DNA of 64,000 nt from Alkalimonas mucilaginosa (GTDB lineage Bacteria; Pseudomonadota; Gammaproteobacteria; Enterobacterales; Alteromonadaceae). Under the pieces are notes generated by a model. That model did not search any database and had not been told where the DNA came from. It saw only the letters and a program-made list of their open reading frames with translations. The stretch is from contig NZ_JAUGZK010000016.1 of NCBI RefSeq assembly GCF_036327005.1, forward strand, positions 21,264 to 85,263, in the 5' to 3' direction. Positions 27,335 to 35,162 of this stretch are shown here, in pieces (the stretch's first letter is position 1; each line of letters begins with the position of its first letter). The translations under genes and the position numbers were made by a program.

Positions 27335-29164
27335 CTATGGTGTGGCACAGCGAGGCAGATCACATTTCAGAGTGCATAAGCGCACATCATTCACGGTAAT
27401 AAGCCCATCGTTGTTCTGATCTCGCACATCTCCTGGCAAAGCTGCCTGACCAACTGCAGCGCGAACCAGGGCAACATCCAGTGAATCGGTAACGCCATCG
27501 CCATTAATGTCACAACCCATCACGGCGCCGGCAATGGTCAGATCGAACAGGATTGGTGAGTTGCCGGAGTCATTTCCATTCAACCGAGTCTGTATCTGTA
27601 CATAGCGGCCTGAGATCCCAAGCGGTGCGGCATTGGCTGTTGGAACGTAAGGCAGTGCTGACAGGTTTGCGGCTGAGTCGGAAGCCCTGACAGACACCGT
27701 AATGGAAGTGCCTGCCGGCACCGACTCTGTCCAACTGATAGCATCCCATTCCATGCCCGCAGTGTTGCTGTCATAAATCACAGTCCAGGTCCCGGTTGGG
27801 CTGGTCACATTTCTCGCCACCAGGCCGGTCGCGTCGCTGTAGGTATAGGGCATGTTGCCAACGGGAAAGACGCCAAGTGGTGCCCCATCAGAGCCCCGGT
27901 ATTTTTGGATACGCCCGGCACTGGTAAAGCCAATTTGCAACACATCGTTGTTAGCATCCACCTGGATCCCAACGGATGAACTGCCACCCGCCTGCAACGG
28001 TGCTTGCCAAAGCAAGGTTCCGTCGGGCGCTACTTTGCGGATGGTGGTTGAACCAGCAATGATATTGCCACTGCCATCGGCAACAATACCCGCTGAACCT
28101 ACGGCCATGTTCGGGATCGCCTGAAAGGTATTGGTGGCAGGATCAAATACCTGATTGCTGCTACCCAGATACACTTTATTGTTGGCCAGAGCTATGCCAT
28201 AGTTCGAGTTTCCAGCGAATGAGGCCACCTGATAGGGGCCGGTATTGCTCTGAGTATTGGTAATTTTCCCCAGAATACCACTGAGTGAAGCGCTCCAGAG
28301 AGTACCATTGCTGTCAATCAGGCAGCCATAAGGGGTCCAGGAGCCGGCACTTGGCTGGCCCGTCGTTGGGACTGTAGAGATGGGGCCAGCCAGGGTGGAT
28401 CCATCCACCGCACTTACTTTGTAGTAGGTACGGTCACTAAATAAACCGACCCAGAGGTTGCCATCGGTGCCAATACAGAGCGCCCGGCCAAGCACACCGG
28501 TTGGCCGCAGTGGCGCACCAATGCCATCTGGGACGCGTTTTACCCAGGCAATGCGTTCATCGAGGATCTCATTGTCATCAATAATGCCATTGCCGTTTAG
28601 ATCTGCCAGCGGCATCATCTCACTGGCATCGATGATGCCATCGTCATTGGCATCGAAGGAGGTATCCATGACGCCATTGCCATTGCGATCGATAAAGCCT
28701 TCCGCCAGAATTTTAATCAGCACAGCAGCGCTTTGCGTGCCCTGGCTAAAATGCCGGTTTAACACATAGGCATTGCCCTGAATATCGACCGCCGTGCGCG
28801 AAGGTGCTGCGCCGGCGTAAGCATTGCCTAAATGGTTAAAGTGACCGGCTTGGCCGGCAGGACCAAACCAGGTACGGTAACGGGCGATTTCCCGGTTGCT
28901 GTTGGTATCAAACTTGGACACCGTATCTTCCCCCGCATTGGCAATCCAGGCAATCGGGAAGGTGGTACCGACCTCATTCAGCTGCAACTGATTGCTGTTT
29001 GGGGCATTGTAATTAACACCATCTAAAATGCCTAAGGCAAAGTCGGCATCCAGAGTATAAGTTTTACTGCTGGCGACAGCGGCACTGGAGCAAGCCAGCA
29101 CCATGGCAAGCGCCAGATGCCGGGCCAAAGGTACAGTCCCTGTTGTGTGGTTAGTCGGTTTCAT
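27335..29164 (-). CDS. Secreted propeller protein with C-terminal dockerin-like repeats
   Basis: A 609-residue exported protein; the signal peptide ends near SSAAVASSK. Residues about 40-420 contain NHL/Vgb-like propeller repeats (for example GIALANNKVYLGSSNQV), interrupted near 165-200 by an EF-hand-rich insert (DRNGNGVMD, DANDDGIIDASE, DLNGNGIIDDNE). The end is a duplicated Ca-binding dockerin-like unit: CDINGDGVTDSLDVALVRAA and DQNNDGLITVNDVRLC, closing with CDLPRCA. Dockerins bind cohesins, and a cohesin-like protein is encoded 24 bp downstream. Its first 14 bp overlap the end of the upstream gene, so it is translationally coupled. Confidence 0.88.
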   Translation of the reverse strand: MKPTNHTTGTVPLARHLALAMVLACSSAAVASSKTYTLDADFALGILDGVNYNAPNSNQLQLNEVGTTFPIAWIANAGEDTVSKFDTNSNREIARYRTWFGPAGQAGHFNHLGNAYAGAAPSRTAVDIQGNAYVLNRHFSQGTQSAAVLIKILAEGFIDRNGNGVMDTSFDANDDGIIDASEMMPLADLNGNGIIDDNEILDERIAWVKRVPDGIGAPLRPTGVLGRALCIGTDGNLWVGLFSDRTYYKVSAVDGSTLAGPISTVPTTGQPSAGSWTPYGCLIDSNGTLWSASLSGILGKITNTQSNTGPYQVASFAGNSNYGIALANNKVYLGSSNQVFDPATNTFQAIPNMAVGSAGIVADGSGNIIAGSTTIRKVAPDGTLLWQAPLQAGGSSSVGIQVDANNDVLQIGFTSAGRIQKYRGSDGAPLGVFPVGNMPYTYSDATGLVARNVTSPTGTWTVIYDSNTAGMEWDAISWTESVPAGTSITVSVRASDSAANLSALPYVPTANAAPLGISGRYVQIQTRLNGNDSGNSPILFDLTIAGAVMGCDINGDGVTDSLDVALVRAAVGQAALPGDVRDQNNDGLITVNDVRLCTLKCDLPRCATP

Positions 29165-30257
29165 GACGCATCACTCCGTGTAAGTCAGATGCCGCAGTGT
29201 GCAGGAACAGCACCGATGCAGGCTGTGGTACCTGATCCATATCGTGGAATTGGTTGTTAGTTAGCCGCACGCTTTGCTGGCTGGGTAGATGAACCGCCCA
29301 GAGCTGGGCTGTGCCGGTTCTCAGACTCATAAAAACAATGGTCTGATTGTCTGGCATCCATTGCGGATTAAAGTCTTCCCCAGGGTGCTGGGTCAGGTTG
29401 CGAACTGCCGTGCCATCGACGTTCATCACGAAAATGTCCATGCGTGTTTTGTCTGGATCATCGCGTGAACTGGCAAAGGCCAACATCGACCCATCGGAAG
29501 ACCAGCGCGGTGTTTCATAGGCCGCCGGATACTCGAATGTCAGGTTGATGACGTCCCCAGTTACCAGATCGGCTTTCATCAGTGCAGAGTAGCCTCGCAT
29601 ATCAGCAATAAAAGCCAGATAACGCCCATCGGGTGACAGTGCTGGCTGTGCTTTCTTGCGTGACGATACTGTGGTACTGATTGAGGTTAAGCCTGAACCG
29701 TCGCTGGCAACCAGCCAGATCTCGCTGGAACGGCTATCCTGGTGGCCCCCAACAAAGGCCAGGTATTTGCCATCGTTTGACCATACGGGTGCTCCTGGCC
29801 CTTTGTCGTACCCATCTTGTGCCAGCACGGTGAGACGACCACTAGCAATGTCTACGGCATGGATAGCTGCACCAGGCTGATCTGGCGTACTGGTAATAAA
29901 GGCGATGGTACGGCCATCGGGGGACCAGGAAGGGGAGCTCTGCCAATCCAAGGTCGCATGCAAGCGCGAAGTGGCTTGCTGTGCCAGATCCAGCAGATAA
30001 ATAGCCGACACACCATCCCGTACCGAACTAAAGGCGATGTGGCTGCCATCAGGCGACCACACGGGTTGCATGTCATTGTATTGCCCTTTGGTTAATGCTT
30101 GCTCTTTACCTATACCCTGGGTGGTAAAGATCTGCACATGCTCGTGCCGCAGTGAGATGAAGGCAACCGGATGCTCTAAAGCAGGGACTTCTGAACTCAG
30201 AGCACAACAAGGCATCAGCCCTGCCGAAAGTGACAGGAACACGAAGTAACGAAGCAT
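29151..30257 (-). CDS. Exported TolB-like (PD40) beta-propeller protein
   Basis: A 368-residue protein with a Sec signal (MLRYFVFLSLSAGLMPCCALS) and six or more PD40 repeats with the usual core, such as QPVWSPDGSHIAFSSVRDG, SPSWSPDGRTIAFITS, PALSPDGRYLAFIADMRG and PRWSSDGSMLAFASSRDD. This fold binds proteins or ligands rather than catalysing. It is not the TolB of a Tol-Pal operon, since no tolA or pal is near. It is the second gene of the operon, starting 2 bp after the stop of the small Ig-like gene and overlapping the dockerin gene by 14 bp. Confidence 0.88.
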   Translation of the reverse strand: MLRYFVFLSLSAGLMPCCALSSEVPALEHPVAFISLRHEHVQIFTTQGIGKEQALTKGQYNDMQPVWSPDGSHIAFSSVRDGVSAIYLLDLAQQATSRLHATLDWQSSPSWSPDGRTIAFITSTPDQPGAAIHAVDIASGRLTVLAQDGYDKGPGAPVWSNDGKYLAFVGGHQDSRSSEIWLVASDGSGLTSISTTVSSRKKAQPALSPDGRYLAFIADMRGYSALMKADLVTGDVINLTFEYPAAYETPRWSSDGSMLAFASSRDDPDKTRMDIFVMNVDGTAVRNLTQHPGEDFNPQWMPDNQTIVFMSLRTGTAQLWAVHLPSQQSVRLTNNQFHDMDQVPQPASVLFLHTAASDLHGVMRHETD

Positions 30258-30259
30258 GG

Positions 30260-30622
30260 TTAGTCTCCTGTCGGCCGCACCAGCACCAGAGTGGAAGTGA
30301 TAAGTTGTTGCTGCTCATCAAACAGCAGCACCCGGTAAGTCCCTTCCACGCTGGTGTACAACTGGAAGTTGCTGCTGCCATCCGCGCTGACCTCAATCAA
30401 CTCGCTGTGTGAGCTATTGCCGGATTGCACTTCAATCCTCAGCGAGCTGTTGAGTGGGAGGTGGTGGCCTTTTAGCTGGACGATATCACCAGCAACAGCA
30501 TGGGATGGGCCTGATAAAGTTGGGGTTGTCGCCAGCACCAGGCTGCTGAATACACAGCTGATGACGATGGCTAAGGGCTTGATGCAGCCCATACTTATTT
30601 GAAAGTTGTGTTTAGGTTTCAT
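30260..30622 (-). CDS. Small secreted Ig-like protein, first gene of the cohesin-dockerin operon
   Basis: A 120-residue protein with signal peptide (cleavage after VLA) and one beta-sandwich-like domain: PTLSGPSHAVAGDIVQLKGH then SLRIEVQSG, NFQLYTSVEGTYRVLLFDE and STLVLVRP. The pattern resembles an IPT/TIG or invasin-type Ig domain. A good ribosome site (AGGAG, 10 bp) precedes the ATG. Function is unknown. As promoter-proximal gene it should be produced in step with the propeller and cohesin/dockerin proteins. Confidence 0.8.
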   Translation of the reverse strand: MKPKHNFQISMGCIKPLAIVISCVFSSLVLATTPTLSGPSHAVAGDIVQLKGHHLPLNSSLRIEVQSGNSSHSELIEVSADGSSNFQLYTSVEGTYRVLLFDEQQQLITSTLVLVRPTGD

Positions 30623-30863
30623 CGCTAAGTTTCTCCTTTTAACAAAGCAGAAACCCGCATTAATGCTGAATATGCAGGTAATTACAGCAGTTGCTAATAA
30701 GCATCAAACGAGCCAAATTGGCAACCAATTGCTTTTGATAGAGATATTGACAGCACGGGGAATTTTAGTAGGGACTTATGTAAAGCAAGCTGACATGCGA
30801 AACTGCCACCGTTGCTAAGCAGAAAATTAAAAATATTTTATTTTCAGAGGTTTGATGTGAAAA

Positions 30864-30891
30864 ACAGGCTGTGCCAGTAGCCACAGCCTGT
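30864..30891 (-). terminator. Rho-independent terminator of asnB
   Basis: ACAGGCTGTG (30864-30873) and CACAGCCTGT (30882-30891) form a perfect 10-bp stem; reading on the minus strand it is followed by TTTTT. It sits 13 bp past the asnB stop. The rest of the 30623-30863 gap must hold the promoter of the downstream operon, but I cannot pick one out. Confidence 0.9.
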
Positions 30892-30903
30892 GTCAATCAA
30901 TGG

Positions 30904-32568
30904 CTAGTAAGCCTCGGTATGCACATCACGCACCGCACGACCGGATGGATCGGTCATTTCTGCCATTTTGGCATCCCAGGCCAATGCTTCAGGCGTGGAG
31001 CAGGCAACGGACTTGCCGCCTGGCACACAGGCAATAGCACCGGCATGTGGGAAATGCTCTTCAAAGATCACCCGGTAGTAATAGCCTTCTTTGGTATCCG
31101 GCGTATTGACCGGGAAACGGAAGCTGGCGGTGGCCATTTGCTGATCACTGATTTCGCGCTCGGCATGGGCTTTTAAGCTGTCAATCCAGCTGTAGCCAAC
31201 CCCATCGGAGAACTGCTCTTTTTGCCGCCATAAGATTTCATCTGGCAGCAAGCCATCAAAGGCCTGACGCAAAATGTGTTTTTCCATTTTGCCGTTGCCG
31301 CACATCTTGGCTTCCGGGTTTAGCCGCATCGCCACATCCATAAAGGTTTTGTCTAAAAATGGTACCCGAGCCTCAATACCCCAGGCTGACATCGCCTTGT
31401 TGGCGCGGTTGCAGTCAAACATATGCAGCCGGCTGATTTTGCGCAAGGTTTCTTCATGGAATTCTTTGGCATTCGGCGCTTTATGAAAATACAGGTAACC
31501 GCCAAAGATTTCATCCGAGCCTTCACCTGACAGTACCATCTTAATACCCATGGCTTTGATTTTGCGGGCCATCAGATACATTGGGGTAGAGGCCCGAATG
31601 GTGGTAACATCGTAGGTTTCCAGAAAATAGATCACATCACGGATCGCATCCATGCCTTCCTGCACGGTAAAATGCACATTGTGATGCACGGTACCAATGG
31701 CATCAGCCACTTTTTGCGCGGCCACCAGATCCGGTGAGCCAGGCAAACCAACAGCAAAAGAATGCAAACGTGGCCACCAGGCTTCGGTCTGATCATCGTC
31801 TTCCACCCGGCGCTTGGCAAATTGCTGGGCAATGGCGGAAATTAACGAAGAGTCCAGGCCGCCAGATAACAACACACCATAAGGTACGTCCGACATCAGG
31901 TGGCTTTTCACGCTTTGCTCCAGCGCTTTACGCAGCTCAGCTTCATTGGCCGGATTATCTTTTACTGCATCGAAGCTTTGCCAGTCACGCTGGTAGTAGG
32001 ATTCAAGCTTACCGACCTTGCTGTCAAAAATATGCCCTGGCGGGAACTCTTTAATTTGCTTACACACCGGCACCAAAGCTTTTAGCTCGGAAGATACAAA
32101 CAACTGGCCATGTTCATCGTAGCCGTAATACAGCGGGATAATGCCAATGTGATCGCGGGCGATCAGGTAGCGCTCTTGCTCGGCATCGTACAACACAAAG
32201 GCGAACATGCCGTGCAGCTTATCCACAAAATTGACGCCATGCTCTAAATACAATGGCAGAATGACCTCGCAATCCGACTTGGTTTTGAACGGATACGGTG
32301 ATACCAGCTCTTTTTCCAGCTGTTTATGATTGTAGATCTCACCATTCACTGCCAGAATGTGATTTCGCTGATCATTAATCAGAGGTTGGGCACCATTTTC
32401 AGTATCTACGATAGCCAGACGCTCGTGCGCGAGGATGGCATTATTGTCATTCCAGATCCCAGACCAGTCCGGACCACGATGACGTAATAACTTAGATAAC
32501 TGCAGCGCCTGCTGGCGCAATGCTTTCACATCAGTTTTGATGTCAAGCACCCCAAATATCGAACACAT
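30904..32568 (-). CDS. asnB: Asparagine synthetase B, glutamine-hydrolysing
   Basis: Converts aspartate to asparagine using ATP and glutamine. The true start is ATG 32568, giving MCSIFGVLDIKTD, so that after Met removal the catalytic Cys is N-terminal, as in E. coli AsnB. The glutaminase domain has LRHRGPDWSG, LAHERLAIVD and AVNGEIYNH; the synthetase domain has the PP-loop GVLLSGGLDSSLISA and VLSGEGSDEIFGGYLYF. At 554 residues it is full length. It carries its own terminator and diverges from the DUF3025 gene. Confidence 0.96.
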   Translation of the reverse strand: MCSIFGVLDIKTDVKALRQQALQLSKLLRHRGPDWSGIWNDNNAILAHERLAIVDTENGAQPLINDQRNHILAVNGEIYNHKQLEKELVSPYPFKTKSDCEVILPLYLEHGVNFVDKLHGMFAFVLYDAEQERYLIARDHIGIIPLYYGYDEHGQLFVSSELKALVPVCKQIKEFPPGHIFDSKVGKLESYYQRDWQSFDAVKDNPANEAELRKALEQSVKSHLMSDVPYGVLLSGGLDSSLISAIAQQFAKRRVEDDDQTEAWWPRLHSFAVGLPGSPDLVAAQKVADAIGTVHHNVHFTVQEGMDAIRDVIYFLETYDVTTIRASTPMYLMARKIKAMGIKMVLSGEGSDEIFGGYLYFHKAPNAKEFHEETLRKISRLHMFDCNRANKAMSAWGIEARVPFLDKTFMDVAMRLNPEAKMCGNGKMEKHILRQAFDGLLPDEILWRQKEQFSDGVGYSWIDSLKAHAEREISDQQMATASFRFPVNTPDTKEGYYYRVIFEEHFPHAGAIACVPGGKSVACSTPEALAWDAKMAEMTDPSGRAVRDVHTEAY

Positions 32569-32720
32569 GTTCACCTCTGTAGAATTAATTGAATTTCGTT
32601 TGGCAGTATGTACGGCTATCCGTACCCCCTGAATGTGCCATGCTCAGTAGAAAAAGCAAGTGCTTTTTACAGCTTTTGACACTGGAAAGTTTTCAATGGT
32701 AAGAACAACAAAGTGAGCTT

Positions 32721-33542
32721 ATGCAACCGACCCGACTAAAACCCCGCTTTAGCCCGCCAGCCAACTGGCAAGCGGAGCTGTTTCAAAACAACCCTATATT
32801 CCACGAGCTACAACAGATGTTTCAACCTGCCAGTTGCAGCGACTGGCCCACGCCTGATTGGTTGAACTCACGGCGAAGCAACACTGACTTTTGCTTTGTT
32901 GCCAATGAACTGTTGGAGCAAGACGGCCGTTATTACGAAGACTATATTTATGCAACACAGCAGATCCCAACCCGGGCTGAAAACTGGCACGATCTATTCG
33001 GCGCTTTTATCTGGTGCTTGTTTCCCCGCACCAAAGCGCTGCTAAATCAGCTGCATATCGAGGAGATAAAGCGGGCAGGGCTTAGCCCCCGCACGCCACT
33101 GCGCAATAAAATCACCTTGCTGGATGAATGCGGCGTGCTGATTGCGCATACATCAGCACAGCAATCCATGGTACAACAACTGCAACAGCATCAATGGCAG
33201 CAGGTGTTCTGGCAGCAGCGAGCGCAGTGGTGGCAGCAAATCCGGCCTGTGGTGTTTGGCCATGCGATTTATGAAATGGCAACGCAGCCTTTTATTGGTT
33301 TAACGGCCAAATGTTGGTTTATTGAGGTGCCGGATGATTTTTTTAGCTGGCCGCTTGCTAAAAGCTATACTTATTTGGATCAACAGTTGTGCCAGCAAAT
33401 CAGTCTGCGACCGGAACTGTTACTGCAAAAGCTTCAGCTGACCCCGTTGCCTTTGCTTGGCGTTCCGGCTTGGTGTGCGGATAACTGTCAGGTGGCATTT
33501 TACCAGAATCAGGATTACTTTCGTCCAAAGAGGTCATCTTAG
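32721..33542 (+). CDS. DUF3025 family protein
   Basis: A 273-residue soluble protein of the gammaproteobacterial DUF3025 family. The diagnostic block is ENWHDLFGAFIWCLFPRTKALLN and RTPLRNKITLLDECGVLI, with LTAKCWFIEVPDDFFSWPL later. No catalytic residues can be named and the function is unknown. It has no signal peptide. It is convergent with the LuxR-type regulator, about 140 bp apart. Confidence 0.85.
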   Translation: MQPTRLKPRFSPPANWQAELFQNNPIFHELQQMFQPASCSDWPTPDWLNSRRSNTDFCFVANELLEQDGRYYEDYIYATQQIPTRAENWHDLFGAFIWCLFPRTKALLNQLHIEEIKRAGLSPRTPLRNKITLLDECGVLIAHTSAQQSMVQQLQQHQWQQVFWQQRAQWWQQIRPVVFGHAIYEMATQPFIGLTAKCWFIEVPDDFFSWPLAKSYTYLDQQLCQQISLRPELLLQKLQLTPLPLLGVPAWCADNCQVAFYQNQDYFRPKRSS

Positions 33543-33669
33543 TGGATGGCACACAGTCGCCCTGATCTGGTTCCCTGATATAGAAAACGCGGGCAAAAAA
33601 TGCCAAACATTGGCTGTGTTGAACCTGATGGCAGCGTAAGCAGAACCAAAGCAACCTATGTGTGAGAAA

Positions 33670-33688
33670 AGATAACTTCAGGTTATCT
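33670..33688 (-). terminator. Possible terminator of the LuxR-type gene
   Basis: AGATAAC (33670-33676) and GTTATCT (33682-33688) form a 7-bp stem with a 5-base loop that includes the regulator's stop codon; on the minus strand TTTT follows. The stem is AT-rich, so strength is moderate. Confidence 0.5.
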
Positions 33689-34303
33689 GAGCTGCAGTAA
33701 ATTCGCTAACTGGGTGCGGTTACTGACCGCCATTTTTTTAAGGATACGTTGCATATGGGTTTTAACCGTGTTGGGTGATAAGTACAACTGGTTGGCAATT
33801 TCTTTGTTGGCTAAACCTTGACAGCTTAATGTTGCGATTTGTAATTCTTTTGGAGTAAGCGCATCCAGGGAAACCGTGGCACCTTGTAGTCGTCTGTTAT
33901 GTAAATGCTGAGTTAAAATCGAATCGATTGCTTTTCGGGAATACCAAAGCCCACCGCGAAACAGAGTGTGAAATGCTTTAACCAGCAATGCAGTATCATA
34001 GTTGGCTTTGAGGGCTCCAACACAGCCTTTATCCAATGCAAAAAGCTCGGCTTCTGCCAATGCATCCTCTACCACTAACACCACTTTTTGATCCGGAAAG
34101 TGTTGGCATAAACAGGGCCACAGTCTTTTGGCGCTTTCTACTTCGGTAACCAGCAGGACAACCCACGAAGGCGAATGGGTAACATGACTTAAATTGCCAA
34201 GCTCGGAGGCAGCGATCGAAGTACTTTCAAGTGACAGCAAAGTAAAACAGTCAATAAGTAATCTGTTGTTACACGCGGTGTCTGAAATTAATAATACATC
34301 CAT
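33683..34303 (-). CDS. LuxR/CsgD-VpsT-type transcription regulator, likely control of the Tad locus
   Basis: A 206-residue regulator with an N-terminal receiver-like fold and a C-terminal LuxR HTH (LTPKELQIATLSCQGLANKE, IANQLYLSPNTVKTHMQRIL). The receiver is degenerate: where the phospho-acceptor Asp normally sits the sequence reads SWVVLLVTEVE, without Asp. Just before the linker helix it has GGLWYSRKAID; WYSR resembles the W[FLM][TS]R c-di-GMP motif described for VpsT. It is divergent from the Tad/Flp locus across 457 bp, a typical place for the locus regulator. Control of the locus and c-di-GMP binding are inferences. Confidence 0.82.
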   Translation of the reverse strand: MDVLLISDTACNNRLLIDCFTLLSLESTSIAASELGNLSHVTHSPSWVVLLVTEVESAKRLWPCLCQHFPDQKVVLVVEDALAEAELFALDKGCVGALKANYDTALLVKAFHTLFRGGLWYSRKAIDSILTQHLHNRRLQGATVSLDALTPKELQIATLSCQGLANKEIANQLYLSPNTVKTHMQRILKKMAVSNRTQLANLLQLR

Positions 34304-34760
34304 CCAGTAATACTCTCTTAATGCTGCTCTGGCTGTACTTTTGTTTTTTTAAATGGCATGACCTGATGATAAGCGCCATTCACCATGACCTATGCTAGCA
34401 GTTAAATCAACTACTTGATACTTTAATAATACATTTTGCAGGAAAAATAAACAGCAGCAACGCCTGCACCACTTTGCCCATGACGGGCTCTGGGAAGGTC
34501 AGTGCGTTGCGATTTCGTAGGGGGCTGACTGAAGCTGTGGACAGAAGTTTTTAGCAGAGCAGTGTTTGTTCAGGCAACTGTTTACGTTGACCAGTAAGCC
34601 TTGCAATTTTGTAATGCAACGTTAATAATTGCCCGGTATTCTACACCGTAAGGAGCAAGCTTTTGATAGAAAAATCACAATTGCTCCGTATGGCGTATTT
34701 TTTTTTACTGATATACACTTTAGCATTCTGTGTGTGCTTTTAGTGAAACTGGAGTAAATT
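34304..34760. promoter_or_regulatory. Divergent regulatory region between regulator and Tad locus
   Basis: No gene seen in 457 bp. It contains a compact structured block at 34457-34510: GCAACGC and GCGTTGC enclose an inner GCCC/GGGC hairpin (34476-34488). A second inverted repeat, GGAGCAA...TTGCTCC, brackets about 34651-34687. An extended -10-like TG-A-TATACA lies at 34709-34717, about 44 bp before the pilin start codon, without a convincing -35. These could be operator and promoter sites for the pilus genes. Confidence 0.45.
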
Positions 34761-35045
34761 ATGAAAGTAATGAACAAACGCGTTAAAGGTCAGGGGATGA
34801 CGGAGTACATCATCATTGTGGCATTAATTGCAGTTGCTGCAATCGGTGTATACAGCTTTTTTGGTGAAACCATCCGTAACCAGGTTGCAGGTTTATCCGC
34901 TGAGGTTTCTGGTCAAAACTCTGCAACTCAAATTCAGCAAGCGCAAAATGCCGCTAACAGTGCTGACGGTGTTGCCAATCAAAACTATAACCTTGGCACA
35001 TACAATGAAGGTGCAAACCAAGGCGGTGGCGGTGGTGGCGATTAA
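34761..35045 (+). CDS. flp: Flp-type major pilin
   Basis: A 94-residue prepilin of the Flp/Tad class. A short basic leader (MKVMNKRVKGQG) is followed by MTEYIIIVALIAVAAIGVYSFFG: the glycine before the cleavage point, Glu at +3 relative to Met/Thr and Tyr next to it are the Flp signature. The body is Gln/Ala/Asn-rich and ends with six glycines, a longer tail than usual (Flp is typically 50-75 residues). First gene of the Tad locus, separated from the rest by a perfect palindrome that could let it be expressed at a higher level. Confidence 0.9.
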   Translation: MKVMNKRVKGQGMTEYIIIVALIAVAAIGVYSFFGETIRNQVAGLSAEVSGQNSATQIQQAQNAANSADGVANQNYNLGTYNEGANQGGGGGGD

Positions 35046-35070
35046 TTAATCTGCCGGTACTGCATATTTT

Positions 35071-35100
35071 GTCAGGTGCTTCAGTACTGAAGCACCTGAC
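35071..35100 (+). terminator. Perfect 30-bp palindrome after the pilin gene
   Basis: GTCAGGTGCTTCAGT at 35071-35085 is followed immediately by its exact reverse complement to 35100, then TTGTTTC. As RNA it makes a very stable hairpin 26 bp after the pilin stop. It probably acts as a partial terminator or 3' stabiliser giving excess pilin mRNA over downstream Tad genes. Confidence 0.75.
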
Positions 35101-35162
35101 TTGTTTCTGCAAGACTAAGTTACGCTAGCTTTACAAATGATTGTAGATGGGGTGTCTGAATA

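Noticed and set aside
29151..30257. tolB of a Tol-Pal system
   Set aside because: PD40 repeats match, but tolA, tolQ, tolR and pal are absent, and the neighbours are cohesin and dockerin proteins.
27335..30622. Cellulosome components
   Set aside because: No glycoside hydrolase, CBM or scaffoldin is present; only the binding-domain types are shared.
34457..34510. c-di-GMP (GEMM) riboswitch upstream of the pilin
   Set aside because: Tempting because of the VpsT-like regulator, but the conserved GEMM core and tetraloop receptor are not present; only generic pairing is seen.
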